Source: Bacillota bacterium (lineage in GTDB: Bacteria; Bacillota; Clostridia; Acetivibrionales; DSM-1351). From it: DNA of 64,000 bases. Where the stretch lies: positions 32,729-96,728 of the forward strand of contig JAEXFI010000037.1 of the NCBI GenBank assembly GCA_023400235.1, written 5' to 3'. The first letter of the stretch is position 1; every line of letters starts with the position of its first letter. Position numbers and translations under genes: made by a program. Positions 8,542-19,000 of the stretch are shown piece by piece. The notes under the pieces were generated by a model. It searched no databases and was not told the origin of the DNA. It saw only the letters and a list, made by a program, of their open reading frames with translations.

Positions 8542-11500
8542 ATGACAAAGCTGCTTAAATATAGAAAAACATTTATTTTTATCCTCATAGCCCTAGCATT
8601 GCTTTCAGTGTACTTCAGCCTGGAAAAGCCTTCTCCTGCTCAACCTCTGGCAAAACAAGGCTATCTTGATCTGTCAGGCTGGAACTTTGATAAAAACGGC
8701 AGCGTAAATTTGGATGGACAATGGGAATTTTACTGGGACAAGCTAATAGAACCTCCTGAACTAGAATTAGGAAGCATTCCAAACCCTGATGGCTACATGG
8801 AGGTTCCGGCTGTATGGAAGGGGCAAATAAGGGATTCCATACCGGCAAGTGTTGGCTCGGCTACGTATCGGTTAAGAATCAAGGTGCACGATGGAGTATC
8901 AGTGTACGGCTTAAAAACGAATAATATTCGTATGTCTTGTAGGATCTATGTTAACGGCATCCTTGCAGGAAGCTGTGGAAGGCCTGCTAAAGCCCTTACT
9001 GACGGCTATATCAGCAATAATGTCCCGGTTGTCTCTTTTTTTCAGGGGACAGGAAATATCTTGGACATATTGATACAGACTTCAAATTTAGATTATGCTA
9101 ACGGCGGAATCATACAGGGAATCACCTTCGGAACATCACAGAACATCCTTTGGGAAAGTGGAAAGGATAAATTTATTGATATCGTATGTATTGCATGCCT
9201 TATAATCACCGGCATTTACTATATGGGGATATACTTGGGTATGAAAAAGGATAAAAGCATTTTATTCTTTGGGGCTTTTTGTCTCATTCTTTCATTCGTA
9301 ATTAGTTTGAACAATGAGAAAATGCTTTTGCAGTTGTTCACGCAGATTCCGTATGTACCGGTTATTAAAATGAAGTATGTTGCCATCGCCCTCAGCGTTA
9401 TTTTTTTATGCAGCTTTGTCCGTGAAAAAGGGCGGAGCCTATTAAAGCCATGGTTCATGAAAAGCCTATACACTATCTCAGGTATAAATTTTCTATTAAT
9501 CATTTCCATACCTATGAAGATATACTCAAGTTTTGATAATCTGTTTTTACTGATAGACATATTATTCCTTTGCCTCACCTGTGTGATTCTGCTGAAGCGC
9601 ATTATAAAAAAGGATTGCGGTGCATTGAAGCAAGGAGGTGTATTCTTGCTGAGCATTGCTGTTTTGATGATTGTAATTCATTTTTTATGCAGCATTTTAT
9701 ATCTCAGCTCAGTTATCCACAGCATTTCATTTGCAGCAATCCCATTGATATTTTTTCTGCTGATTATTTCGGGCTTGCTTTCCAGTCAGTATTCAGACGC
9801 CTATAACGCCATTGAAAAAATGAGCATCGAGCTCCAGACCTTGGACAAGCTTAAAGATGAATTCCTGGCAAATACCTCTCACGAGCTTAGAACACCGCTT
9901 AATGGTATCATTAACATTACTGGTTCGGTTATTGAGAACAGCAGTAAAAATCTTGATGAGGAACAGCTGCAAAATCTCCAGGTCGTTGTATCAGCTGCCC
10001 GCAGACTATATAACCTTATTAATGATATACTGGATATCTCCAGCCTGAAAAACGGAGAAATCAGGCTGCGCAAAAGACCGGTAGATCTGCACTCGGCGGC
10101 TGGGTTGACCCTGTATGTATTAAGCCAGTTGAAAGGCACAAAAGAGATACTATTTATTAATAGCGTTCCACAGGAAATCCCTCCCGTTGCTGCTGATGTA
10201 GAGCGCCTGCGTCAGATATTTTACAATCTGATTGGGAATGCCTTCAAATTTACTCAGAATGGGAATATTGAGGTGGGTGCATCCATCAGGCAGGATAAAG
10301 CAGAGGTGTGGATTGAGGATACGGGCTGCGGCATTCCTCAGGATAGGCTGGAGGATATCTTTAAGCCCTTTCACCAGGTGGATTCCACCGAAACCAGGGA
10401 GGCGGGAGGTACGGGTCTTGGGCTTTCCATCACCAAAACCCTGGTAGAGCTTCATGGAGGAAATATTCGGGTGAGCTCTGAGGAAGGAAAAGGAAGCCGG
10501 TTTACCTTCACATTGCCTGTCAGCAAGGAGAATAAAAACCCTGTCCATGTGGAAAGCGTGACGATTTCTACTGGCGAAACACATTCACTTTCCGGCCTGA
10601 CCACCTCTGGTCAAAGGGAGAAAAGACTTTATTCCATTCTTGCGGCAGACGATGATCCGGCAAGCCTCACAGCATTATTCAACATCCTTGATAACGAAGG
10701 CTATTATGTCAAGGCAGTGATGAGCGGAGAGGAAGTCTTAAAGGAGCTGGACGGACTGAATAGCTATAATCTTGTGATTCTGGATGTGATGATGCCGAAA
10801 ATATCCGGCTACGAGGTATTGAAAAGAATCCGAATGCGCTTTCAGCCCATGGATATTCCGGTGCTGATGCTTACGGCAAAGGCAAGACCGGAGGATTTCC
10901 AGGCAGGCTTTGAGGCCGGAGCCAACGATTATCTGGCAAAGCCCTTTGAAGCCTTAGAACTGAAAGCCAGGGTGCATACTCTTGTACAATTAAAGGAATC
11001 GGTAAGCAGTGTGGTGGAGACGGAGCTGTCCTTTTTGCAGGCACAAATAAAGCCACATTTTATTTTTAATTCCCTCAGCGTCATTGCCGCTCTTACCTCG
11101 GAAACGCCTCAGAAAGCAAAGGAGCTTTTGTATGATCTCACCGATTATTTGAGAGGGAGCTTCCGCTTTAACAATTATAACGGCATGGTGCCCCTTTCGG
11201 AGGAGCTGGAGACGGTGAAAGCTTACATCTCCATTGAAAAGGCGCGGTTCCAGGATAAGCTTGAGGTGGCCTATGACATTGATGAAAGTATTGATCTTCT
11301 GGTTCCCATGCTTACCATCCAGCCAATTGTGGAAAATGCCGTGCGCCATGGCCTTTTTGCAAAGCCGGAGGGAGGCCATGTGAGCCTGAAGGTATACAGC
11401 AAAGAAGCCTACGTCGTTATCCGGGTGGAGGATAACGGAGGCGGAATTCCTCAAAACACTCTTAAGGAGCTATTAAGTGACCAGGCTTCCTACAGAGGCA

Positions 11501-11628
11501 TAGGAGTGAAAAATATCAACCGTAGGCTTAGCTTGTTTTACGGAAAGGGTCTTGAAATCCGAAGCGAGGAAGGAAAAGGAACAACAGTCCTTCTCAAAAT
11601 ACCAAAACAAGGCGGTGCGCAGGAATGA
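8542..11628 (+). CDS. Hybrid histidine kinase with 7TM-type sensor and two kinase modules
   Basis: A 1028-residue membrane sensor. The start at 8542 is preferred over 8536 because GAGG lies 7 bases upstream. After an N-terminal membrane segment comes an outside beta-sandwich domain (about 35-195; the GQWEFYW region resembles carbohydrate-binding 7TMR-DISM sensors), then about seven helices (205-420). Module 1 is HisKA with H447 (NTSHELRTPLNG) and an ATPase domain (GTGLGLSI). A receiver follows with D748. Module 2 is a LytS-like kinase with H839 (IKPHFIFNSL) and a second ATPase domain ending near residue 1020. Two transmitters around one receiver imply an internal relay. The stop overlaps the next response regulator as ATGA. 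Its paralogue is at 20572. Confidence 0.9.
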   Translation: MTKLLKYRKTFIFILIALALLSVYFSLEKPSPAQPLAKQGYLDLSGWNFDKNGSVNLDGQWEFYWDKLIEPPELELGSIPNPDGYMEVPAVWKGQIRDSIPASVGSATYRLRIKVHDGVSVYGLKTNNIRMSCRIYVNGILAGSCGRPAKALTDGYISNNVPVVSFFQGTGNILDILIQTSNLDYANGGIIQGITFGTSQNILWESGKDKFIDIVCIACLIITGIYYMGIYLGMKKDKSILFFGAFCLILSFVISLNNEKMLLQLFTQIPYVPVIKMKYVAIALSVIFLCSFVREKGRSLLKPWFMKSLYTISGINFLLIISIPMKIYSSFDNLFLLIDILFLCLTCVILLKRIIKKDCGALKQGGVFLLSIAVLMIVIHFLCSILYLSSVIHSISFAAIPLIFFLLIISGLLSSQYSDAYNAIEKMSIELQTLDKLKDEFLANTSHELRTPLNGIINITGSVIENSSKNLDEEQLQNLQVVVSAARRLYNLINDILDISSLKNGEIRLRKRPVDLHSAAGLTLYVLSQLKGTKEILFINSVPQEIPPVAADVERLRQIFYNLIGNAFKFTQNGNIEVGASIRQDKAEVWIEDTGCGIPQDRLEDIFKPFHQVDSTETREAGGTGLGLSITKTLVELHGGNIRVSSEEGKGSRFTFTLPVSKENKNPVHVESVTISTGETHSLSGLTTSGQREKRLYSILAADDDPASLTALFNILDNEGYYVKAVMSGEEVLKELDGLNSYNLVILDVMMPKISGYEVLKRIRMRFQPMDIPVLMLTAKARPEDFQAGFEAGANDYLAKPFEALELKARVHTLVQLKESVSSVVETELSFLQAQIKPHFIFNSLSVIAALTSETPQKAKELLYDLTDYLRGSFRFNNYNGMVPLSEELETVKAYISIEKARFQDKLEVAYDIDESIDLLVPMLTIQPIVENAVRHGLFAKPEGGHVSLKVYSKEAYVVIRVEDNGGGIPQNTLKELLSDQASYRGIGVKNINRRLSLFYGKGLEIRSEEGKGTTVLLKIPKQGGAQE

Positions 11629-12491
11629 AAGTTATTATTGTAGATGATGAACAGCCATTATTGAATGAATTTCAAAAAATGCTCGGGCAGTACGCTCAGC
11701 TTAAAATAGTGGGGGCTTATACCGACCCCTTGAAGGCCTTGGAGGAAGCAGAAGAAATCCAGCCGGATGTGGCATTTCTGGATATCGAGATGCGGGGCAT
11801 GAGCGGTCTTGAACTGGCGGAAAGGCTTCTTGGCAAGCTGCCCGAGCTGGATATCTTTTTTGTGACGGCATATAACCACTACGCCACCGAAGCTTTTGAT
11901 ACAAACGCGATTGATTATATCTTGAAGCCGGTCCGTCCGGAGCGGCTTCAAAAGGCGCTGGAAAGACTGAACAAAAAGAGAGGCTTTCAGCCTTTTGCAG
12001 GAGAAAGGCTCCAGATACAATCCTTCGGAAAATTTGGAGTATCCGTGGGCAGTGAAATGATTAAATGGAGCCGGGCAAAGCAGAGGGAACTTTTAGCCTA
12101 CCTGCTGCAAAATAAGGGCAAGTGGATAGACAAGTATAAAATATGTGATGACCTATGGCGGGACAGTACACCGGGGCAGGCCCTTTCCCACCTTCAAACG
12201 GCGGTATGGGCGGTACGGAAAACATTAAAGGAGCATGGCATCTTTTGCATTAAAATAGAATTTTTAAGCGACGGCTATATTCTTAGGCTGGAGGATGCCA
12301 ATTGGGATCTGCATGAATTCAATTCCACAGTTGCCTGCTTTTACAATACAGGAAATGTTGAATATTGCAAAAGGGCCATGGAATTATACAAGAACGGATA
12401 CCTATACAACGACGACTGGCTTTGGGCCATGCTTGAGCGGGAGGCATATTCCCGGGTATATGACAAATTGACGAGGAATATAAAAGCCTAG
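11625..12491 (+). CDS. Response regulator with SARP-like DNA-binding output
   Basis: A 288-residue protein with an N-terminal receiver (about 1-118), phospho-acceptor D53 in FLDIEMRG and lysine in ILKPVRP. The output, from about residue 128, is an OmpR-like winged helix (WSRAKQRELLAYLLQNKGKW) followed by a helical part, the layout of SARP/BTAD-type activators. Its start codon overlaps the stop of the hybrid kinase, which makes it the likely partner of that kinase, probably phosphorylated by the second, LytS-like module. SARP-type regulators bind direct repeats with 11-bp spacing, and such repeats lie just downstream at 12558 and again at 20502. Confidence 0.85.
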   Translation: MKVIIVDDEQPLLNEFQKMLGQYAQLKIVGAYTDPLKALEEAEEIQPDVAFLDIEMRGMSGLELAERLLGKLPELDIFFVTAYNHYATEAFDTNAIDYILKPVRPERLQKALERLNKKRGFQPFAGERLQIQSFGKFGVSVGSEMIKWSRAKQRELLAYLLQNKGKWIDKYKICDDLWRDSTPGQALSHLQTAVWAVRKTLKEHGIFCIKIEFLSDGYILRLEDANWDLHEFNSTVACFYNTGNVEYCKRAMELYKNGYLYNDDWLWAMLEREAYSRVYDKLTRNIKA

Positions 12492-12523
12492 CCTGTTGGA
12501 ATAAAAATATATATAAATTTATA

Positions 12524-12553
12524 AAAAGATGGCGAAAACAGCCGTCTTTTTTT
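12524..12553 (+). terminator. Intrinsic terminator of the kinase/regulator operon
   Basis: Arms AAAAGATGGC (12524-12533) and GCCGTCTTTT (12541-12550) pair with one G-U, followed by more T. It sits 32 bases after the response regulator stop. Confidence 0.85.
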
Positions 12554-12557
12554 GCGT

Positions 12558-12590
12558 TTGTAGAGAATTTGTAGAGAGGCGTTTTATACA
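12558..12590 (+). promoter_or_regulatory. Candidate SARP-type operator and promoter, copy 1
   Basis: Two TTGTAGA heptamers start at 12558 and 12569, exactly 11 bp apart, so they lie on one face of the helix. A TATACA -10-like box at 12585 begins 9 bp after the second heptamer. Direct heptamers at 11-bp spacing close to the -10 box are the known arrangement for SARP activators. No good -35 box is visible, as expected for an activated promoter. The target would be the receiver-only gene at 12635. Confidence 0.55.
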
Positions 12591-12634
12591 CTCATACTAT
12601 TGGCATCTATAGGTGATGCGAAGGGGGGGATAAA

Positions 12635-12988
12635 ATGCTGAAGGTCATGCTGGTGGATGACGAGGAATGGTGTCTTGATGAGCTTTCCAAAATCCTGTCC
12701 GAAGTGGATGGGATAGAAATAACAGGCATATTTTCCAATGGAACAGAAGTACTGAAGTCCGCCATCAGAGACGGCCCTGACATTGTTTTTATTGATGTGG
12801 AGCTTCGGGGAATATCGGGATTGGAACTGGCAGTGAAGCTTAAAAAGCAGCAAAAGGAAATCTGTGTTGTTCTTATGTCGGAAAAAGAATGCTTTGCAAA
12901 AAATGGCTTTGATATTGGGGTGGATGATTATGTATTGAAGCCCCTTCGGAAGGAGCGGATTTTAAAGGCGCTGGAACGAGCTGTGTAG
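12635..12988 (+). CDS. Receiver-only response regulator
   Basis: A 117-residue protein that is a single receiver domain: acidic pocket DDEE at residues 7-10, phospho-acceptor D54 (FIDVELRG) and lysine in VLKPLRK. It ends where the helical boundary to an output domain would begin, so it has no DNA-binding part. It resembles the receiver of the SARP-like regulator upstream and may be a truncated paralogue or a CheY-like phosphate sink or relay. AAGGGGGG precedes the start. It lies 83 bases before the giant surface protein gene. Confidence 0.8.
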   Translation: MLKVMLVDDEEWCLDELSKILSEVDGIEITGIFSNGTEVLKSAIRDGPDIVFIDVELRGISGLELAVKLKKQQKEICVVLMSEKECFAKNGFDIGVDDYVLKPLRKERILKALERAV

Positions 12989-13015
12989 TAGCGGCTTAGG
13001 CACAAGATAGAAAAA

Positions 13016-13036
13016 GATGCGGCTGGATGCCGCATC
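13016..13036 (+). promoter_or_regulatory. Stable hairpin in the leader of the surface protein gene
   Basis: GATGCGGC (13016-13023) and GCCGCATC (13029-13036) form a perfect 8-bp stem with a 5-base loop. No T run follows, so it is not a normal terminator. It could stabilise the 5' end of the 7.2-kb surface protein mRNA. Confidence 0.5.
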
Positions 13037-13071
13037 CATCACCATAATTTATAGAAACAGGAGGCATGTAA

Positions 13072-16000
13072 ATGTATAAGAGGAAAAATAAGATCATAGC
13101 TTATTTGGTGATTTTCTCAATGTTAGCCAGTATTTTTATGACCTTTCCTGCACCCGTATTTGCAGATGTAACAGGTGTCGTTCTTGCTGCATCTGTAACA
13201 GCCAGTTCAGGAGTAGCAAAAGTAATTGATCCTTCGCTTACGCTGAATGGGTCGGGAAATTTAACAAGTGCAACGGTCGTTATTGAAAGTAATTTCAGTA
13301 GCGCAAACGACAGTCTGTCCTATGGAGCAACAGGCGGATTGACAGCAAGCTATAATACCTCGACCGGGATACTAACCGTATCAGGTTCCGCTAGTATATC
13401 GGTATACCAAGACTTCTTAAGAACGGTGGCGTTCACCACAACAAGTACCTCGGGAAGTAGAACGGTAGTCTTTTCGGTAAGCAGTACATCCAGTAATGCT
13501 GTGTATAACACTCCAACACAGCACTACTACGAGTTTGTCAGTGCGCCATCCATTACCTGGGCAGCTGCAAAGACTGCTGCTGAGGCAAGAAGTTATAACG
13601 GTATGACAGGCTATCTGGCGACAGTCGCATCACAGTCAGAAAATGACTTTATCAAGGGACGGTGTCTGGGAGCTGGTTGGTTAGGTGCCAGTGATGCGGA
13701 TACCGAGGGTGTATGGAAATGGGTTACCGGTCCGGAAAACGGTACTGTATTCTGGAATGGGGCCGTAGGAGGCTCTGCAGCAGGCGGCCTATATAATAAT
13801 TGGAAATCCGGTGATGAACCCAATAATGGAGGTGCCGGTGAGGACTATCTGCATATCGTAGGACCGGCAGGATTATGGGGCACCTATTTTGCAGGCATGT
13901 GGAACGACTTTGATGGTACAGCCACTCCTACGATATTAGGTTACATTGTAGAATACGGAAATCAGTCAATCGGTGACAGCGGTGTTTCAACCTCAGCCTT
14001 TTCGGCCTCAACAACTATTACAGTACAGTCCAAAAGCGCACCGACGGTTACTACCGGCAGTGTAAGCAGTAACACAACTGGAGTCAGTGCTATTCTTGGC
14101 GGCAATGTGACATCTGATGGAAGTGATACGATAACAGAACGAGGGGTTTGCTATGGAACATCTGCGAATCCGAGTGTAAGCGGCAGCAAGGCCACAGCAG
14201 CAGGTACGACCGGTGCCTATACAGCGACTGCCACAGGCCTTTCTCAGGGAACGACATACCACTATAGGGCGTATGCAATAAATAGTACGGGAACCAGCTA
14301 TGGCAGCGACCTTACCTTTACTACACCCGCAAAACCCGTTGTAAGCACAAATGCAGCTTCAAGTGTCAATGTTATGAGTGCAGTACTTAATGGTAATGTA
14401 ACTTCGGACGGAGACCTGACGATTAGTGAAAGGGGCTTCTATTACCATACAGCCACCAACCCAAGAACGGGCGGTATTAAGGCAACAGTTACCGGTACTA
14501 CAGGTGTATTTTCCAATACGCCGACATTAAGTCCTGGTACAAGATACTATTACATTGCCTATGCAATAAATGCCTTAGGCACGACTGACGGCAGCGAGCA
14601 AAGCTTTGTCACACTGCTTGCAAACCCTGTCATCACGCTGACACCCGCTACAACCTCCATTACCGTAAGCTGGCCTGCGGTTACTAATGCCACAAGCTAT
14701 GATGTTTACTGTGACGGGACACCAGTAAATGTAACAAGTACAAGCTATACAGATAATTCATTGAATCCGGACACATCTCATACTTACAGAGTAGTTGCAA
14801 AAAATGCCATATCGGCATCTGTGGGTGATATAGCCTCCTCCAAATATACGCTGGCAGCAGCACCGGAGATTACAGGTGCGGTTACAAAGCAGGATGGCTC
14901 GGTTGTTTTGACAATAGACAAGGCCGGAAATTCGGCGGCTACTACGTACCTTATTGAAAAATCAAAGCAATCTGACTTTTCAAGCGGTGTAACGACGGTT
15001 CAAAACTATCTGACCATCGGCGGAACAGCTGTAACAGTATCAAAGAATAGCTCTAATGAGAGCTTGGGCGTATTGCCCGCCACAACTTACTATTTCCGTA
15101 TCAAGGCCCAAAATGGCGATAGCGTGGGAACCGTTTATTACACTACCGCATACGGCAGACTTACAGTGCCTGAGATACCTGTGATTTCAACGCTTACTCC
15201 CCAGTTTGATCCCGATGGCTACGCAATAAAGCAAATAAAGATTGACTGGAATGCGATTCCCGGAGCAACTACTTATGATGTTTTTGATGCCAGCGGTACT
15301 TTTATCGCTTCTGTACCGGCGGGAACCACCACATATACCCATAAGACTAACGTTTCCTCAAGCGGCGGTCTTATACCCAATACACTGTACGGCTACAAAG
15401 TTGTTTCCAGAAATGCCGGAGCTCCTGGTGTATATGATGACGGATGCAGTGTGTATTCTGGAAGCTCAAGTGATGTAACATTGGCCACAACGCCTGATAC
15501 CGATGAAATGAAGGCCTTGGCCAATGGAAATGTAACCTTGAAGGTTGATGAAAAAGACAATCCTGGTACTACGGAGTATTATGTGGAAAAATCAACAAAT
15601 CCTACCTTTGCAGGTGCAAGTATGGCAGTAAACTGGACAAATCCAGGTAATGACCATCTTTTGACGGTTACAGGGCTGGATCGTGGGACAATCTATTATT
15701 TCCGCGTAAAAGCAAGAAACAGCCATAATGACGAAACCGTATATGGAAGCATAGTAGGCTCCATAAGCACCATTCCTGACAATATTGCAAGTGCACCGAT
15801 CGTTTCGGTCATATCCACTTCGCAGCTTAATATTTCATGGACTGCCGTAACGGGCGCCACATCCTATGATATCTTTTATAGCGATGGGACCTTCTTTAAA
15901 AATGTCACAGGGACATCAACCAGCGAAACGGGCCTTGCACCCAATACGCCCAGACAATATTATATCAAAGGCAAAAGCTCCAGCGGTGTAAGCTTGGTCC

Positions 16001-19000
16001 AAAGCCCTACCTCCATCATAAAGCACACCTTGGCTGCAAAGCCTGACCTGACCCTGATACCTCAAGCCAATGGTGACATCAAGATGGAAATTATTGCAAA
16101 TGCGAATGCGACGGGAGCACAGTATTATATTGAATACAGCCAGACCGCTGATTTTTCAAGTGCATCAAGCTCCGCATATGCTGTGACCACAACAAGAACA
16201 GCATCAGGACTTTTAAAGGGTACCACCTATTATTTCCGTGTAAAGGCCAGGAATGGTGACAGTGTTGAAACGGCATATTCCACCGGGAAGAGTGCCATCA
16301 CAGCCTTGGATATCCCTGTAATTAATATGGGAACACCTTCTGTGGAGGGGACAAACCATAAAGTGGAAATTGGATGGGTGGCAGTTATAGGCGCTGTCAA
16401 TTACAAAGTATATCGTGATGGCACATTGTTGGGAACCATGTCGGGGACAAGCTATACCGATACTGACCTTAAGGCCAACAAAGTGTACTTGTATACCGTA
16501 ACAGCTGTAAATGCAGCAGGGGAGAGCCTGCCTTCAAGCAGTCGCTCCGTCCGCACTCTGGCTGAGTATCCTGCAGCTGTAATCGGATTTGATAAAACCG
16601 TTAATTCCTTCCGATTGAATTTGACACCGCACAGCCTTGTTGCAAACAGCCAAAAATACAGGTTAATTATTAAAAAATCTGCCGACAATAGCATTGCGAG
16701 ATCCCTTTCATGGTCAAGCGATTTATCCTATGAGATAACAGCCCTTGAACCGGGTTTGCAGTACGATGTTTATGTGGATGTGCGAAATACTGACGACATT
16801 GCCCGCAGTGAACAGAAGATGCTGACCCTGTACTGCAACCGCCCTGTGGACGGTGTTATCACAAATGATGAAGATGTCCTTTATAAAGATGCGGCAGACA
16901 GAAAATTTGAAATAAAGCTGAAAGTGTGGGATCCGGATGCAGATACGGTTACAGTAACGGCAACTATTGCAGGACTGACAAGAACCGTTGCAATCGTTGC
17001 TCCTGCAACCTCACCGGCAGCGGCAAATGTGACACTGGCATGGGATATTTACTCGTTGCCGGAGGGCACATATACCAATGTTCCGGTCACAATATCCGAC
17101 GGAAATGATTCCACTGTAACTAGAACATATATCAAGACCCTCACAGTAGATAAAACACCACCTGTCATAACCCTTGCAGGAACGGCAGTTGTTGTTCTTG
17201 AAACAGGAGTCACATATACAGATGCTGGTGCGACTGTAACAGGTGATAACGGTGACGGCGTTGCCATCAGTGGAGCAGATGAAATTGACACAGACACCGA
17301 AGGTACATATACAGTTACTTATACTGCAGAGGACGCTGCCGGAAACATAACGGTTATAACCCGTACAGTCATAGTTGTAAAAAATATATCTTCAGAGACG
17401 CTGAGCCTGAATATTCCTGAAAACGGTATAGGAAATGGCTCAGCAGTATTGGGCGGCGGTATAAGCACCCTTGGATCAGATGCGGTGCTGGCTGACCATG
17501 GCTTTGCATATAGCACAGCAAGCTTTACAGACATTGCAGCAGTTGGTGTTACATCTGAATCCTTAGGCTCAAAGAATAATTTAAATAACTTTGTAAAGGC
17601 TATAGGCGGACTTGCTCCGGAGACAACGTATTATGTAAGAACGTATGTCAAGAAGTCGGATAACAGCATTGTAATGAGTGAAGAGAAAAGCTTTACCACA
17701 CTTGCTGCTGATGCATCTGCAATAAGCGTATTTTTTAACGCTGACAAATATACAGTTAATGAGGGTGTCGGAAGCATTACGATCACCGTAGAACGCAGCG
17801 GTGATATAGATAGTGCGATTAGTGTAGATTGTGCTCTCACAGGAGGCACTGCCACAGGAGCGACCGCAGTAGGTCCCGGAGTCGATTTTACAGTTGATGC
17901 TTTGACGGCAACGCTGAATTTTGATCCGAACGAGGTTTCAAAGACGTTTGTTGTAAGTATTGTGGATGATTCTGCATATGAACCGGACGAAACAGCAATA
18001 TTTACACTCGGGAATGCAACCGGCGGCGCTGCAATTGTTTATGGTACGACTACACTTACTCTTATAAGCGAGGATCCTAAGCCGGTACCAAGCAGCAGTA
18101 AACTAATCACAGCCTTCAAGCTGGCAGGCATTCATGGCACCATTGATGACACAGATTCCATTACAGGAGCTATTAGTCTGACAGTACCCTATGGCACAGA
18201 CCTGAGTAACCTGGTACCTGAAATACTTACAATTTCCGATGATGCTGAAATATCACCGGAAAGCAATATGGCAAGGGATTTTAGTGCTCCAATTGCGTAT
18301 ACAGTGACCGCAGAGGACGGAAGTACCAGACGATATATAGTAACAGTTTCTGTAGCACTGCAATCCAGCATAAACACGCTCGATAACATTGTTATAAAAA
18401 ACATAAGTGACGACACGTTGCCTATGCTGCCATCGTTTTCTACAGATACTACCGAGTATGAAATCAATGTCGCAGCGGATGTTGATACGATCAGTCTTGA
18501 TACAATAAAAAGCAGCTCAGATTCTTCAATTGTGGTAAAAGTTAATGGCGTTACCGATAACAGTTTAGACTCAATAAATTTGGCATATGGCACCAATATT
18601 ATTACAATTGAAGTAACGGCTGCAAACGGTGTAAAGAAAACTTATACCATTACGGTGGTACGCGCGCCGCAAGGCACGAACTCCAATAGCAATCTTGTAA
18701 GCATTGCAATAACAAATGGCACGCTCAATCCTGCTTTTGCTCAAAATACCATAGACTATACAGTAAATGTGCCAAATGCAACAAATACGATGTCAGTGAT
18801 TCCAACACTCTCAAATCCCAATGCATCCTACGTCATTATTGCAAATGGGCAAGTGGTGGCATCGGGTGCAGTTGTAGCGCTTAATGTGGGCGCAAATGTT
18901 TTTGCTATTACCGTGACGGCTACCGATGGAACCCATAAGACCTATGCTATATCCGTAAGCAGAGCGGACGTGGCTTCAGGTGGAACGGGTGGAACAGGCG

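Larger units (their letters stand above)
12505..12590 (+). repeat. Copy 1 of terminator-plus-operator repeat
   Basis: This stretch (AT-rich run, GATGGC/GCCGTC hairpin with T run, then two TTGTAGA heptamers) recurs in the same order and strand at 20449-20536. One copy follows the response regulator and the other precedes the second kinase. This points to duplication of a segment that included the end of a regulator operon and the next promoter. Confidence 0.7.
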
